The position numbers were made by a program, and so were the translations under genes. Positions 9,014 to 18,040 of a DNA stretch of 64,000 nucleotides are shown one piece after another. The stretch spans positions 62,001-126,000 of the forward strand of contig NZ_JAHKNI010000005.1 of assembly GCF_018860155.1 (NCBI RefSeq), in the 5' to 3' direction. Numbering within the stretch: position 1 is the stretch's first letter; every line of letters begins with the position of its first letter. This stretch comes from Nocardia albiluteola. GTDB taxonomy: Bacteria > Actinomycetota > Actinomycetes > Mycobacteriales > Mycobacteriaceae. The notes beneath the pieces were generated by a model. It ran no database searches, was not told the DNA's origin, and was given only the letters and a program-made list of their open reading frames with translations.

Positions 9014-9462
9014 CCCAGCTGACCGGAGCTGCTCGATCACGGATAAATGGTTCGGCCGGTTACCAGTGTCCGGCGGAGATGCTCCACAAGATCGTTCTGA
9101 TCAGGTCGATGAGATTATCCGGAGGTGGCACGAAGACCATAGGATTCTGCTTTCTATGCGTTTCTATGCGTCACATGGGCGAGATGCAGTGGCCGCCGGA
9201 GGAGATCGAGCAGAACAGGCGTGAGAGCTCGAGTAGCAGGGCCTGAAACGGGTCCGAAGGTATGTAGATCGGTTGCAAAGCGGTTCCTTTGATCGTTGGA
9301 GATGTTCCGCGTTTCAGTCTCGGAGCACAGACGACCGTCCGGTACCCCTGAGTTCATGGGGCACGCGGGGGTGGGGGTAAATCCGACTCGGAGTCCGGTG
9401 CCGCGGCGAAACTTGCCCGGAGCCCGTTCGATCGTGATATTGGGGCCACATACACTGTGGTC
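9014..9462 (+). promoter_or_regulatory. intergenic region upstream of glyA with leaderless-type -10 element
   Basis: No convincing gene is seen in these 449 bases. A -10 hexamer TACACT (9451-9456) lies 6 bases before GTG 9463, with TTCGAT 18 bases further upstream as a weak -35, which fits a leaderless glyA mRNA. A perfect tandem copy of TTTCTATGCG occupies 9151-9170. I saw no recognisable riboswitch fold. Confidence 0.5.
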
Positions 9463-10758
9463 GTGACCCAGACGACCGCCTCTGTCAACTCGCAATCACT
9501 CGCCGAACTCGATCCGGAGCTCGCTACCGCGATGGCGGGTGAGCTCGCCCGGGAGCGCGACACCCTCGAAATGATCGCCTCGGAGAACTTCGTGCCGCGG
9601 GCGGTGCTCCAGGCCCAGGGCAGCGTCCTGACCAACAAGTACGCCGAGGGCTACCCCGGCCGCCGCTACTACGGCGGCTGTGAGCACGTCGACGTCGTGG
9701 AGAATCTGGCCCGTGAGCGGGTCAAGGCGCTGTTCGGCGCCGAATTCGCCAACGTCCAGCCGCATTCGGGCGCGCAGGCCAACGCCGCGGTGCTGATGTC
9801 GCTGATGAACCCGGGCGAGAAGTTGCTCGGCATGGACCTGGCGCACGGCGGTCACCTCACCCACGGCATGCGGCTGAACTTCTCGGGCAAGCTGTACGAG
9901 GTGCATGCCTACCAGGTGAGCAAGGAGGATCACCGGGTCGACATGGACGAGCTGCGCAAGCAGGCGCTGGCGGTGCGGCCGAAGGTGATCGTGGCCGGCT
10001 GGTCGGCCTACCCGCGGCACCTGGATTTCGCCGCGTTCCGCGAGATCGCCGACGAGGTCGGCGCCTACCTGTGGGTCGACATGGCGCACTTCGCCGGGCT
10101 GGTCGCCGCAGGGCTGCACCCCTCGCCGGTGCCGCACGCCCACGTCGTGTCCTCCACCGTGCACAAGACCCTCGGCGGTCCCCGCTCGGGCCTGATCCTG
10201 GCCAAGCAGGACTTCGCGAAGAAGCTCAACAGCGCGGTGTTCCCGGGCCAGCAGGGCGGTCCGCTGATGCACGCGATCGCCGGCAAGGCCGTGGCGTTCA
10301 AGATCGCGGGCACCGAGGAGTTCAAGCAGCGTCAGGAGCGCACCCTGGCCGGGGCGAAGATCCTCGCCGAGCGCCTGACCGCCGCCGACGTCAAGGACAA
10401 GGGCATCACGGTGCTCACCGGCGGTACGGACGTGCACCTGGTCCTGGTGGACCTGCGCAACTCGGTGCTGGACGGCCAGCAGGGCGAGGATCTGCTGCAC
10501 GAGATCGGAATCACGGTGAACCGCAACGCCGTTCCGTTCGACCCGCGTCCCCCGATGGTCACCTCCGGCCTGCGCATCGGCACCGCCGCGCTGGCCACCC
10601 GTGGCTTCGGCGACGCGGAGTTCGCAGAGGTCTCCGACATCATCGCCACGGCGCTCGCGGGTGGTACGGACCTGGACGCACTGCGCGCCCGGGTGAGCAA
10701 GCTGGCCGCCGATCGCCCGCTGTACGAGGGCCTCGAGGACTGGCGCCTGCTGGGCTGA
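9463..10758 (+). CDS. glyA: serine hydroxymethyltransferase
   Basis: A PLP enzyme of 431 residues that interconverts serine and glycine with transfer of a one-carbon unit to tetrahydrofolate. The family stretches ARERDTLEMIASENFVPRAV and NKYAEGYPGRRYYGGCEHVD are present. So is the PLP-lysine segment VVSSTVHKTLGGPRSG (Lys in HKT). GTG 9463 is preferred over GTG 9457 because a TACACT -10 hexamer ends 6 bases before it and no Shine-Dalgarno sequence is visible; the difference is only two residues. The gene is monocistronic: the next gene runs the other way 3 bases after its stop. Confidence 0.97.
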   Translation: MTQTTASVNSQSLAELDPELATAMAGELARERDTLEMIASENFVPRAVLQAQGSVLTNKYAEGYPGRRYYGGCEHVDVVENLARERVKALFGAEFANVQPHSGAQANAAVLMSLMNPGEKLLGMDLAHGGHLTHGMRLNFSGKLYEVHAYQVSKEDHRVDMDELRKQALAVRPKVIVAGWSAYPRHLDFAAFREIADEVGAYLWVDMAHFAGLVAAGLHPSPVPHAHVVSSTVHKTLGGPRSGLILAKQDFAKKLNSAVFPGQQGGPLMHAIAGKAVAFKIAGTEEFKQRQERTLAGAKILAERLTAADVKDKGITVLTGGTDVHLVLVDLRNSVLDGQQGEDLLHEIGITVNRNAVPFDPRPPMVTSGLRIGTAALATRGFGDAEFAEVSDIIATALAGGTDLDALRARVSKLAADRPLYEGLEDWRLLG

Positions 10759-10761
10759 GCT

Positions 10762-11070
10762 CTACCAGAGCACGAAACGACGCGCGCCGCCGGTGAGCTC
10801 CGGCGCATCGGCGGTGATCGTCGCGATCAGCTTGCGCGGTGCCGGATTCACCCAATGTCGTTGGGATCCAGCGGTTTTCAGAACCACGGTCGGTACCGTC
10901 TCGTTCCCGTCGGCGACCGAGCGCACGAAGGCCGCGGCCTCGGGATCGCCCCAGATATCGACCTCGCGGTGAACGATCCCGTGCCGGTTCAAGACCCGCC
11001 GCAGCCGGGCGCAATAGGGGCAGCCCGGCCGGCGGTAGACAACCAGCTCCGGGGTGGGGTTATCGGCCAT
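10762..11070 (-). CDS. glutaredoxin/mycoredoxin-like protein
   Basis: A 102-residue thioredoxin-fold protein with the active-site motif CPYC in LVVYRRPGCPYCARLRRVL and the cis-Pro segment ETVPTVVL near residue 60. In mycothiol-producing actinobacteria such proteins (mycoredoxins) reduce mixed disulfides with mycothiol in the cytoplasm; the exact reductant here is inferred from lineage. It is convergent with glyA, with a gap of 3 bases. The C-terminal third is longer than in mycoredoxin-1 (about 84 residues) and holds a hydrophobic stretch of unknown role. Confidence 0.85.
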   Translation of the reverse strand: MADNPTPELVVYRRPGCPYCARLRRVLNRHGIVHREVDIWGDPEAAAFVRSVADGNETVPTVVLKTAGSQRHWVNPAPRKLIATITADAPELTGGARRFVLW

Positions 11071-11151
11071 ACACCGGGAGTGTATTCGCCGACGGGGCAG
11101 CGCGGATGCCGGCGAGCCGTCCCGAGAGCTACGGGCTGCCGAGATCGGCCG

Positions 11152-11418
11152 CTAACCGGGGAGCAGCGAGTCGTCCCAGTCCCGAATCCGGAAGGACTTC
11201 ACCAGGCCCTCGAGGATGAAGGGATCCTCCCTCGCGAACTCCTCCGCCGCCGCCCGCGTGGTGAAGATCGCCATGTTTCCCCGGTCGGTGAAGGGGCCGA
11301 TGCCCAGCACGACGCCGCGAGCGACGAACTTGTCGACCACTTCCTTGTGGCGCGGATAGACCGCCATGATCTGCTCCATGGTGGCGCCGGATGGTTCCCC
11401 GAGAACGACGGCCTTCAT
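11152..11418 (-). CDS. YciI family protein
   Basis: An 88-residue protein of the YCII/dimeric alpha-beta barrel fold. The visible family features are VDKFVARGVVLGIGPFTDRG and the acidic stretch EEFAREDPFILEGLVKSFRI. The ATG at 11418 gives the usual family length; a longer reading upstream adds an unrelated tail. YciI proteins are small homodimers with a conserved His/Asp pair; their reactions are mostly unknown, and here the usual early His is replaced within YPRHKEVVDK. It lies between the glutaredoxin gene and a MarR-type regulator, all on the minus strand but separated by 69-80 bases. Confidence 0.8.
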   Translation of the reverse strand: MKAVVLGEPSGATMEQIMAVYPRHKEVVDKFVARGVVLGIGPFTDRGNMAIFTTRAAAEEFAREDPFILEGLVKSFRIRDWDDSLLPG

Positions 11419-11486
11419 GCGACCCCTCCATTGGTGTGGGCTCCGAAGACCCGCAGTATCGCACAGGTCGTGACCGGCGGCTGCGC

Positions 11487-12203
11487 TCACAGCGGCGATC
11501 CGGCGTCCACCTGTCGCGAGAATTCCTGCCAGCGTTCGATGGCATCGGCCAGTTCGTGGCTGACGTAGTCGAGGAAACGGGCCATCTCGTCCAGGCGGGC
11601 GCCGGCCGGGGTGTGTGCGCCGAGGATTTCCGCGCCGTGCCGACCGGCCGTGACCAGGCTGTCGTTGGCCCGAATGCTGGCGATCGTCGCCCGGAGCCAG
11701 ACGTGGTCGTCGACGACGTAGCGGTCGCGGCGACCCGTATCACGTTCGCGTCGAATGAGATCCTGTTCCTCGAGCGAACGCACGGCGGTCGATATCGTGG
11801 CCGGGCTGACTCGTAGGCGCCGGACGAGTTCGGCGGCCGTGCAGCTGCCGGAATCCCGGGCGTACAGGCAGGCCATGATCCGGGATGTCATGCGGGACAT
11901 GCCGGTCTGCATGAATACCTCAGCCAGTTCGTCGGTGAAGTCCGCGACCGGCCCTGTGTTGTCGCCGAATTCTGGTGCGGTGGAAGATATTTGCGATCTG
12001 TTTCGGCGTTGAGAGCGTAATTGTGTTGCGCGGTGGGCACGTTCGGCCCGGTAGCGGCCCGGGCCGCCGTTGCGGGCGACCTCGCGGCTGACGGTCGAGG
12101 TAGGCCGGTCCAGTTGCCGGGCGATCTCGGCATAGCCGATGCCCTCGGCCAGGCCGGTCGCGATGCATTCGCGTTCGGTCAGGGTCATCCTGCCTCCGGG
12201 CAT
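11487..12203 (-). CDS. transcriptional regulator: IS30-type HTH fused to MarR winged helix
   Basis: A 238-residue protein. Residues 6-60 form an HTH_38-like domain of the sort found at the N-terminus of IS30-type transposases (GLAEGIGYAEIARQLDRPTS, TVSREVARNGG). The middle part is a winged helix of the GbsR/MarR kind (TAAELVRRLRVSPATISTAV, then RSLEEQDLIRRERDTGRRD). The C-terminus is helical. ATG 12203 is chosen because GGGAGTG precedes it and because an earlier ATG would bury an operator-like palindrome at 12224-12243 inside the gene. The P450 gene starts 224 bases away on the other strand and is the natural target. Confidence 0.85.
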   Translation of the reverse strand: MPGGRMTLTERECIATGLAEGIGYAEIARQLDRPTSTVSREVARNGGPGRYRAERAHRATQLRSQRRNRSQISSTAPEFGDNTGPVADFTDELAEVFMQTGMSRMTSRIMACLYARDSGSCTAAELVRRLRVSPATISTAVRSLEEQDLIRRERDTGRRDRYVVDDHVWLRATIASIRANDSLVTAGRHGAEILGAHTPAGARLDEMARFLDYVSHELADAIERWQEFSRQVDAGSPL

Positions 12204-12223
12204 CGGAGCACTCCCTATGTAGT

Positions 12224-12243
12224 CGTATACGTACAAGTATGCG
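12224..12243. promoter_or_regulatory. imperfect palindrome upstream of the MarR-type regulator
   Basis: CGTATACGTACAAGTATGCG pairs at 7 of 10 positions and ends 20 bases before the regulator's start. It may be an autoregulatory operator. Confidence 0.35.
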
Positions 12244-12427
12244 TTCATCGTCAGGTCATTGCAACCGACCGGGGGAATCGTTGCGTTTTGCCGCAGGTTC
12301 ATTGCTCTGATGATTCGGCGTCTACCTGGTACTTGATGGTCAGAATCCAGATTTGGTATTGAGCACTCCGGCGAGTGAACCGTAGCTTTCGGCGCATAGT
12401 GAAAGTTTCCAGTGAGGAGTAACCGTC

Positions 12428-13615
12428 ATGACCTCGTCGTCCGATCCGGTGGCCATGCCCACCGCCCGCCCCGTCGGCCGCCCCTTCGATCCGCCCGCCG
12501 GCTTCGCCCGGCTGCGCGAGCGGGGACCGCTGATCCGCATGCGGTTCCCGGACGGGCACCTGGGCTGGCTGGCGACCGGCCATGCCGCCGCGCGCGCCGT
12601 TCTGGCCGATCCGCGATTCAGCTCCCGGCACGAGCTCATGCACTACCCGCTCGCGGATCTCGGCGAGCTGCCGCCGACGCCGCCGGGCGACTTCCTCGGC
12701 CTCGACGGCGCCGACCATGCCCGCTTTCGCAAGCTGCTGACGGGCAAGTTCACCGTCCGGCGGATGCGGCTGCTCGGTGAGAGGGTCGAGGAGTTCACCA
12801 CCGAACGACTCGATGCGATGGAAAAGCACGGCGGCCCAGTCGATCTCGTCGAACACTTCGCACGCCCGATTCCGGCCATGATCATCTGCGAACTGCTCGG
12901 AGTGCCCTACGCCGACCGCGGACGGTTCCAGGACGATGCGGAGGCGGTGAACGACAATGCCCGCACCATCGAGGAGCGGTACGAGGCATTCCAGCGAATT
13001 CTGGACTACATGACGGAACTTGTTGCGGCCAAACGCGCCGAGCCCACCGACGATCTGCTCGGCGATCTGACCGCGTCCGATCTGACCGAGGAGGAACTGG
13101 CTGGAGTCGGGACCTTCCTGCTGGGCGCGGGCCTGGACACCACGGCGAACATGCTGTCCCTCGGCACATTTGCACTGCTGCGGCATCCGGACCAGCTCGC
13201 GGCGCTGCGCGCGGATCCAGATCTCGCCGACCGGGTGATCGAGGAGCTGATGCGCTATCTGACCATTGCTCACACCACGTCCCGGGCGGCGCTGGAGGAC
13301 GTCGAGGTGGCGGGGCGGTCGGTGAAAGCCGGTGAGACGGTGGCGATCTCGCTGCAGGTAGCGAACCGCGATCCGGAGAAGTTCGACGACCCGGACACCC
13401 TCGACGTCCTGCGCAGTGCCGTCGGGCACCTGGGCTTCGGCCACGGCGCCCACCAATGCCTCGGCCAGCAGCTCGCCCGCGTCGAGATGCGGGCCGCCCT
13501 CCCCGCGCTGTTCGCTCGTTTCCCGTCGCTGCGGCTGGCCGTCGCCGCGGACGAGGTCCCACTGCGGGAGGATGGGGACGTCTACGGCGTGCACTGCCTG
13601 CCTGTCACCTGGTAG
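12428..13615 (+). CDS. cytochrome P450
   Basis: A 395-residue soluble bacterial P450. The I-helix oxygen-binding motif is GAGLDTTANM (near residue 235), the ExxR pair lies in EELMRYLT, and the heme-cysteine loop is FGHGAHQCLGQQLA near residue 345. The gene has a clear ribosome site (GAGGAGTAACCGTC before ATG). A 3Fe-4S ferredoxin gene follows 14 bases later and is the likely electron donor; no ferredoxin reductase is nearby. The alignment of P450, ferredoxin and a membrane desaturase resembles lipid- or terpenoid-modifying sets, but the substrate is unknown. Confidence 0.96.
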   Translation: MTSSSDPVAMPTARPVGRPFDPPAGFARLRERGPLIRMRFPDGHLGWLATGHAAARAVLADPRFSSRHELMHYPLADLGELPPTPPGDFLGLDGADHARFRKLLTGKFTVRRMRLLGERVEEFTTERLDAMEKHGGPVDLVEHFARPIPAMIICELLGVPYADRGRFQDDAEAVNDNARTIEERYEAFQRILDYMTELVAAKRAEPTDDLLGDLTASDLTEEELAGVGTFLLGAGLDTTANMLSLGTFALLRHPDQLAALRADPDLADRVIEELMRYLTIAHTTSRAALEDVEVAGRSVKAGETVAISLQVANRDPEKFDDPDTLDVLRSAVGHLGFGHGAHQCLGQQLARVEMRAALPALFARFPSLRLAVAADEVPLREDGDVYGVHCLPVTW

Positions 13616-13629
13616 AAGGAGTAAATCCC

Positions 13630-13827
13630 ATGAAGCTCATAGTGAATCGCGACATCTGCATCGGCGCCGGGATGTGCGTGCTGACCGCCCCGGCACTGTT
13701 CGATCAGGACGAGGAGGACGGGAGGGTGCGGCCATTGGCTACGGCCGAGTCTCCCGAACAGCAGGCGGCGCTGCGTGAGGCGGTCGCCGTGTGCCCGTCG
13801 GGGGCGATACGCCTGGCGGATGACTGA
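13630..13827 (+). CDS. ferredoxin, 3Fe-4S type
   Basis: A 65-residue ferredoxin. The motif C-IGAGM-C followed by CPSGAI gives CxxxxxC...CP with Gly/Ala in place of the second cysteine of a 4Fe-4S site, which is the pattern of 3Fe-4S ferredoxins that serve P450s. AGAAGGAGTAAATCCC precedes the ATG. It is coupled in one operon with the P450 just upstream and should pass electrons to it. Confidence 0.93.
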   Translation: MKLIVNRDICIGAGMCVLTAPALFDQDEEDGRVRPLATAESPEQQAALREAVAVCPSGAIRLADD

Positions 13828-14041
13828 TCCCGCTCAGTCGCGAGGACGGCCGAGGCGCCCCGCCCACCGATTGCCTTACGTATCGGTATCGAACGATCCG
13901 CGCAGGTGAATCGCGCCCGACCAATGGATGACGATATCGGGAGTTCTTGGTAGGCACCGCATTCGACCTGGGCCGATGTCTCCGGGCAGTGGCACGATGA
14001 GCTCGGAATGGCAGGCTCGACCGGGGATGGGGACAACAGCG

Positions 14042-14974
14042 ATGACCGAGGTGGGGATTCGCCGCACGAAGCACAGGTCCGGCGAGCGGCCGGTGCGGGC
14101 GGTCAATACGTGGTTGATCGGGTCGGCGGTCGCGCTCGGAGCGTTTGAGCTGTTCATGCTGCCATTGATCCTGCTGCCGCGGGATGCGGCGTGGGGGTGG
14201 GCGCTGGTGGTTCCGGTGCTGCTGACCACGCCGTTCTGGTCGCTCATCCACGAGGCTATCCACGGCACCTTGATCCGCAGGCGGGCAGTCAATGACGCCT
14301 GCGGGCGGGTGCTCGCGGTGCTGTACGGTTCGCCGTTCGCGATGCTCAAGATCGGGCATCTGCTGCATCATCGATACAGCCGGACGCGGGAACGCACCGA
14401 GATCTACGACCCCGCGACGTCCAGCTGGGCGAGAACGGCGCGGGGGTATTACCTGCGACTGTGCGGTGGTCTGTACCTGCTCGAGGTCACGGCACTGCTG
14501 CTGGCCCTGCTGCCGGTTCCGGTGGTGCGTGCACTGGGTCGACGGGTGGACGAGCCGAATTCCGTTGCGGGACTTCTTTTCGAACGTATCGTGCAGGCTC
14601 GGGTGCTGTGGCAGTTCAGGTTCGACGCCACCACAATCGTAATGCTGTATACCGCAGCATTTCTCGCCTATGGCGTGCACGGCTGGATGCTGCTCGCCGC
14701 ACTGGCCGGGCGTGCGTTCATCGTCTCCCTCTCGGACAACGCCTATCACTACGGCACCGACCTGGACGCGCCGCTGGAGGCGCTGAACCTGCGCCTGCCC
14801 CGCGCACTGGAGCAGGCCGCCCTGAGTTTCAACCTGCACGGGGTGCACCACCGTCATCCGGGACTGCGCTGGTACGAGCTGCGCGAAGAGTTCCTGGGCG
14901 AGGGCGGGAAGTACGACCTCGGCTGGGGCGCCGCCGCCGCACGTCAGTTCCAAGGGCCGATCGAACTCACCTAG
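14042..14974 (+). CDS. membrane fatty acid desaturase/hydroxylase family protein
   Basis: A 310-residue integral membrane protein with the three histidine boxes of the fatty acid desaturase superfamily: HEAIHG near residue 80, HLLHHRY near residue 110 and HGVHHRHP near residue 273. These bind the di-iron centre. Four hydrophobic segments flank the boxes. Starts at 13997 or 14027 are possible; 14042 gives the cleanest N-terminus (MTEVGIRRTKHRSG). Enzymes of this group insert double bonds or hydroxyls into acyl chains or carotenoids. It follows the P450/ferredoxin pair by 214 bases, so a joint pathway is possible but not proven. Confidence 0.85.
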   Translation: MTEVGIRRTKHRSGERPVRAVNTWLIGSAVALGAFELFMLPLILLPRDAAWGWALVVPVLLTTPFWSLIHEAIHGTLIRRRAVNDACGRVLAVLYGSPFAMLKIGHLLHHRYSRTRERTEIYDPATSSWARTARGYYLRLCGGLYLLEVTALLLALLPVPVVRALGRRVDEPNSVAGLLFERIVQARVLWQFRFDATTIVMLYTAAFLAYGVHGWMLLAALAGRAFIVSLSDNAYHYGTDLDAPLEALNLRLPRALEQAALSFNLHGVHHRHPGLRWYELREEFLGEGGKYDLGWGAAAARQFQGPIELT

Positions 14975-15213
14975 GGATCTGCGTTCCCCAGGGCTCGCGG
15001 GCTCGACGGCGCCGTGAGCGTCGAGTCGGTCTGCCGCCGGGGCATGCTCGGTCGAACGCAGTCGGATGAGTTGGGGCATGTGCTGATCGCCGAGGTGCCG
15101 CCGGGGTTGGGCGCGCCTGCCGCATTACTTCCGGGGTAATCGCGCGGCGTCGTTCTTCCGGGCACTGTTGGTGACGTTCCGATCACAACAGATCCGAAGA
15201 GGGAGAACCCGAT

Positions 15214-15573
15214 ATGAGCATGTACGACGACGCGGCCCAGCGCTACTTCACCGCGTGGAACGCGACCGGCGCCGAGCTGGCCGACGCGGTCGCCAAGGCG
15301 TGGACCGAGGAGGGCAGCTACGTCGACCCGCTGACCGACGTGCGCGGCCACGAGCAGCTGACCGCGGCCATCGCCGGCGTGCACGAGCAGTTCCCGGGCT
15401 TCGTGTTCCGACCGCTCGGCGCGGTGGACGGTCACCACGACACCGCGCGCTTCAGCTGGGAGCTGGTCGCCCCCGACGGCACCGCGCCGGTTGCCGGGTC
15501 GGACGTTATCGAGCTGGACGAGGACGGCCGCATCCGCGCCGTGCTCGGCTTCCTCGATCGTGTCCCGGCGTGA
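15214..15573 (+). CDS. SnoaL-like/NTF2-fold protein
   Basis: A 119-residue protein with the cone-shaped NTF2 fold of the SnoaL-like group: AWTEEGSYVDPLTDVRGHEQ, then HDTARFSWELVAPDG and GSDVIELDEDGRIRAVLGFL. GAGGGAGAACCCGAT before ATG is a good ribosome site. Members act as small isomerases, hydrolases or ligand carriers; the function here is not known. The next gene, an XRE regulator, begins 35 bases later on the same strand. Confidence 0.85.
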   Translation: MSMYDDAAQRYFTAWNATGAELADAVAKAWTEEGSYVDPLTDVRGHEQLTAAIAGVHEQFPGFVFRPLGAVDGHHDTARFSWELVAPDGTAPVAGSDVIELDEDGRIRAVLGFLDRVPA

Positions 15574-15607
15574 CTGAATGACCCTCGCCGCGCGGTACGG
15601 TCATTTC

Positions 15608-16387
15608 ATGACCACCGCCCCGCCGGGAGTCGGCCCGCTACTGCGCGAGTGGCGCAACCGCAGGCGGTTGAGCCAGCTCGATCTCGCGCTCGCGGCCGAC
15701 TCCTCGGCCAGGCACATCAGCTTCATCGAGACCGGCCGCTCGCGGCCGAGCGTCGAGATGGTGCTGCGCCTGGCCGACCACCTGGATGTGCCTGTGCGCG
15801 AGCGCAATACGCTGCTGGTCGCCGCCGGCTACGCGCCACATTTCCCCGAGCACTCCCTGGACGACCCGCACATGCACGAGGTCCGCGCCAACCTGGAGCA
15901 GCTGGCCAGGGCCCACGAACCGTTCCCGGCCCTGATCCTGGACGGCGCATACGACGTCGTCGCGGCCAATTGCAGTGTGGGGCTGATGCTTTCGGATGTC
16001 GCACCGGAGCTACTGAACCGCCCCAATGCCATGCGCCTGACACTGCACCCGCGCGGCATGGCGCCCCGCATCCGCAACTACGCCCAATGGCGCGGCCACC
16101 TCCTGCACCAGATGCGCCGCCAGCTGGCCCTGACCCGCTCGGACCGCCTGCGCGACCTTTACGAGGAGGTCGAGCGCTACCCACCACCGCACAACTGCGG
16201 CGAGGAACTGGCGCCTGTCACCGCCGCACCCGCCCTGCCGCTGCTGTTCGAATCCGACGGGCGCGTACTGGCATTCATCTCGGTGATCGCGACTTTCAAT
16301 ACACCGATGGACATCACAGTCTCCGAGCTTGCGCTGGAGACGTTCCTCCCCGCCGACAGCGAGACCGCCGCATACCTCGCCGAATAG
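15608..16387 (+). CDS. XRE-family regulator with MmyB-like ligand-binding domain
   Basis: A 259-residue protein. Residues 8-65 form a Cro/C1 helix-turn-helix (REWRNRRRLSQLDLALAADS, then SARHISFIETGRSRPS). The rest matches the MmyB-like domain found in many actinobacterial regulators, with ALILDGAYDVVAANCSVGLM and an end rich in ETFLPADSETAAYL. MmyB-type domains have been linked to fatty-acid binding. The gene may control its neighbour SnoaL-like gene, with which it is co-oriented. Confidence 0.9.
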   Translation: MTTAPPGVGPLLREWRNRRRLSQLDLALAADSSARHISFIETGRSRPSVEMVLRLADHLDVPVRERNTLLVAAGYAPHFPEHSLDDPHMHEVRANLEQLARAHEPFPALILDGAYDVVAANCSVGLMLSDVAPELLNRPNAMRLTLHPRGMAPRIRNYAQWRGHLLHQMRRQLALTRSDRLRDLYEEVERYPPPHNCGEELAPVTAAPALPLLFESDGRVLAFISVIATFNTPMDITVSELALETFLPADSETAAYLAE

Positions 16388-16642
16388 CGCTCGCGGGCAA
16401 CGTAATCCCGGTCTTTACACGCCGGGGCCCGAGGCTGTCAGCGGATGGGGGCTTCGGGCTGCGGCGATGGTCGGCGAGCCGGGTGGAGCAGGACCCAGCC
16501 GAGCCACCGCCACCGAGCACCGACATGCGGCGCCTTCGCGTCAACCGTACGCAGCAGCACCGCTGGAGGACGAGATCGTCATGAGATGGTTGGACGGCCG
16601 CTCGGGCAACTACTGTGGCCTGCGCGTTCAGCGGAGCGGGCC

Positions 16643-17629
16643 TCAGTCCTTGTGCACCAGCGGGCTCAGCGCCTTACCGGCGAGCTCCAACACGCCGGGC
16701 TCGTGCCCGTTGGCGATCATGTTGACGATGACCCCGTCGATGCCGTGATCCAGGACGCGGCGCTGAATCTGCTCGGCGACGTCGTCCGGGGTGCCGACGA
16801 ACTGGCGGTCTGACAGGTCCATCGAGGCCTTCGCCTGGTGGTCGGCCTGGAATTTGCGAGCGCGGTCGCCGTCCTCGTCGACGATCGCGAAGGCCAGGAA
16901 GCTGGTCTCCAGCGTCTTGGGATCGCGCCCGTTCTCCTCGCAGCGAGCGTGCAGTGCCTCGACCTTGCGCGGCAATTCGCTTGCGTTGCAGATGATGTTG
17001 AGATGATCCGCGTACCGAGCGGCCATGGAGAAGGTCTTCTTCTCCCCGCCGCCACCGAGCATGATCGGCAGATCGTCGCGAATCCGCGGCTCGTTGATCG
17101 CCTCGCGGGTGTGGTACCACTTGCCGTCGAAGGTGGGCCGCTCACCGTGCAGCATCGGCGAAATGATCTGCAGCGCCTCCTCCAACCGCTCGAACCGCTC
17201 GGTGAAGGTACCGAACTCGTACCCGAAGGAGTTGTGCTCGAGCTCGAACCACCCCGCCCCGATCCCCAGCACCGCACGCCCACCACTCACCACATCCAGC
17301 GTGGTAACGGTCTTGGCCAGCATTGCCGGATTCCGATAGGTATTACCGGTCACCAAGGTGGACAACTGAATCCGCTCGGTCGCCGTGGCCAACGCCCCCA
17401 GCGCGGTGTAAGCCTCCAACATCGGCTCATCAGGCGCCCCCAGATTCGGCAACTGATAGAAGTGATCCATCACGAACGCGGCATCGAATCCCGCCGCCTC
17501 CGCCGCCCGAGCCTGCTCGATCACCGACGGGAACAACTCCCGAGCCGACGCCGCATGACTGAAATGCGGCATCTGATACCCCAACCGAATCCGCCGCTTA
17601 CCCGTCCCGGAACCCTGTGCGTTCGTCAT
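16643..17629 (-). CDS. LLM class F420-dependent oxidoreductase
   Basis: A 328-residue TIM-barrel protein of the luciferase-like monooxygenase family. The N-terminus RIRLGYQMPHFSHAAS, the segment FDAAFVMDHFYQLPNLG, and GRAVLGIGAGWFELEHNSFG with PIMLGGGGEKKT are typical of actinobacterial F420-type members (TIGR03560-like). They transfer hydride from reduced F420. The start ATG 17629 lies 7 bases after a -10 hexamer of a MerR-type promoter, so the mRNA is probably leaderless. Confidence 0.92.
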   Translation of the reverse strand: MTNAQGSGTGKRRIRLGYQMPHFSHAASARELFPSVIEQARAAEAAGFDAAFVMDHFYQLPNLGAPDEPMLEAYTALGALATATERIQLSTLVTGNTYRNPAMLAKTVTTLDVVSGGRAVLGIGAGWFELEHNSFGYEFGTFTERFERLEEALQIISPMLHGERPTFDGKWYHTREAINEPRIRDDLPIMLGGGGEKKTFSMAARYADHLNIICNASELPRKVEALHARCEENGRDPKTLETSFLAFAIVDEDGDRARKFQADHQAKASMDLSDRQFVGTPDDVAEQIQRRVLDHGIDGVIVNMIANGHEPGVLELAGKALSPLVHKD

Positions 17630-17636
17630 GCCGACA

Positions 17637-17667
17637 ACGCTATGACCTGGAGTGCACTCCAAGTCAA
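17637..17667 (-). promoter_or_regulatory. MerR-type promoter with 19-bp spacer
   Basis: On the minus strand, TTGACT (17662-17667) and TAGCGT (17637-17642) are separated by 19 bases that hold the perfect palindrome TGGAGTGCACTCCA (17648-17661). This overlong spacer with a central dyad is the signature of promoters untwisted by MerR-family activators. No MerR gene is in the window. Confidence 0.7.
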
Positions 17668-17767
17668 CGCCACCGAACCAAGTTCGCTGTGAGCGAATCA
17701 CCGCTTCATGCGGGGTGGGTGCCCGCCCAGAACGTGTATAAGGTACTGCTGGCCTGGGCTGACCGAC

Positions 17768-18040
17768 TCACTCCACCAGCTTCGCCAGCCATGCATCCGT
17801 ATGTGGGCACTGGGCTCGAATCGCATCAATGCCCAGCTCGGCGACCGCCAGCGGTCCGTCGGTAACCTTCACGTACCCCGGCTGATACCGCAGCAGCCGC
17901 TTGGAGGGTGCGGTGGCTGGGTCATACAGCTCTCCGAGTTCGGCGTGGGCGGCGAACACCCAGGCCTCCGGCTCGTGCAGGACCAGGTGAGGGAGGAAAC
18001 GCCGGTCGCCGACACATGTGGCGACGGATGTTTCCCTCAA
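17768..18040 (-). pseudogene. truncated DUF4276-like protein, C-terminal part
   Basis: The minus-strand reading DRRFLPHLVLHEPEAWVFAA and the ending GIDAIRAQCPHTDAWLAKLV match the second half of DUF4276 proteins, where FLPYLQVHEFEAL and CPHFDAWL segments recur. The N-terminal half is absent: the region upstream encodes an unrelated 90-residue protein in another frame. No good start codon is seen. DUF4276 genes often accompany AAA ATPases in defence-type pairs; the partner is missing here, so this is probably a decayed remnant. Confidence 0.5.

Noticed and set aside
9014..9456. A possible riboswitch upstream of glyA
   Set aside because: No conserved riboswitch core could be recognised, and the promoter seems to give a leaderless mRNA.
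12299..13594. A 431-codon minus-strand frame over the P450 gene
   Set aside because: It is the antisense shadow of a gene with clear P450 motifs.
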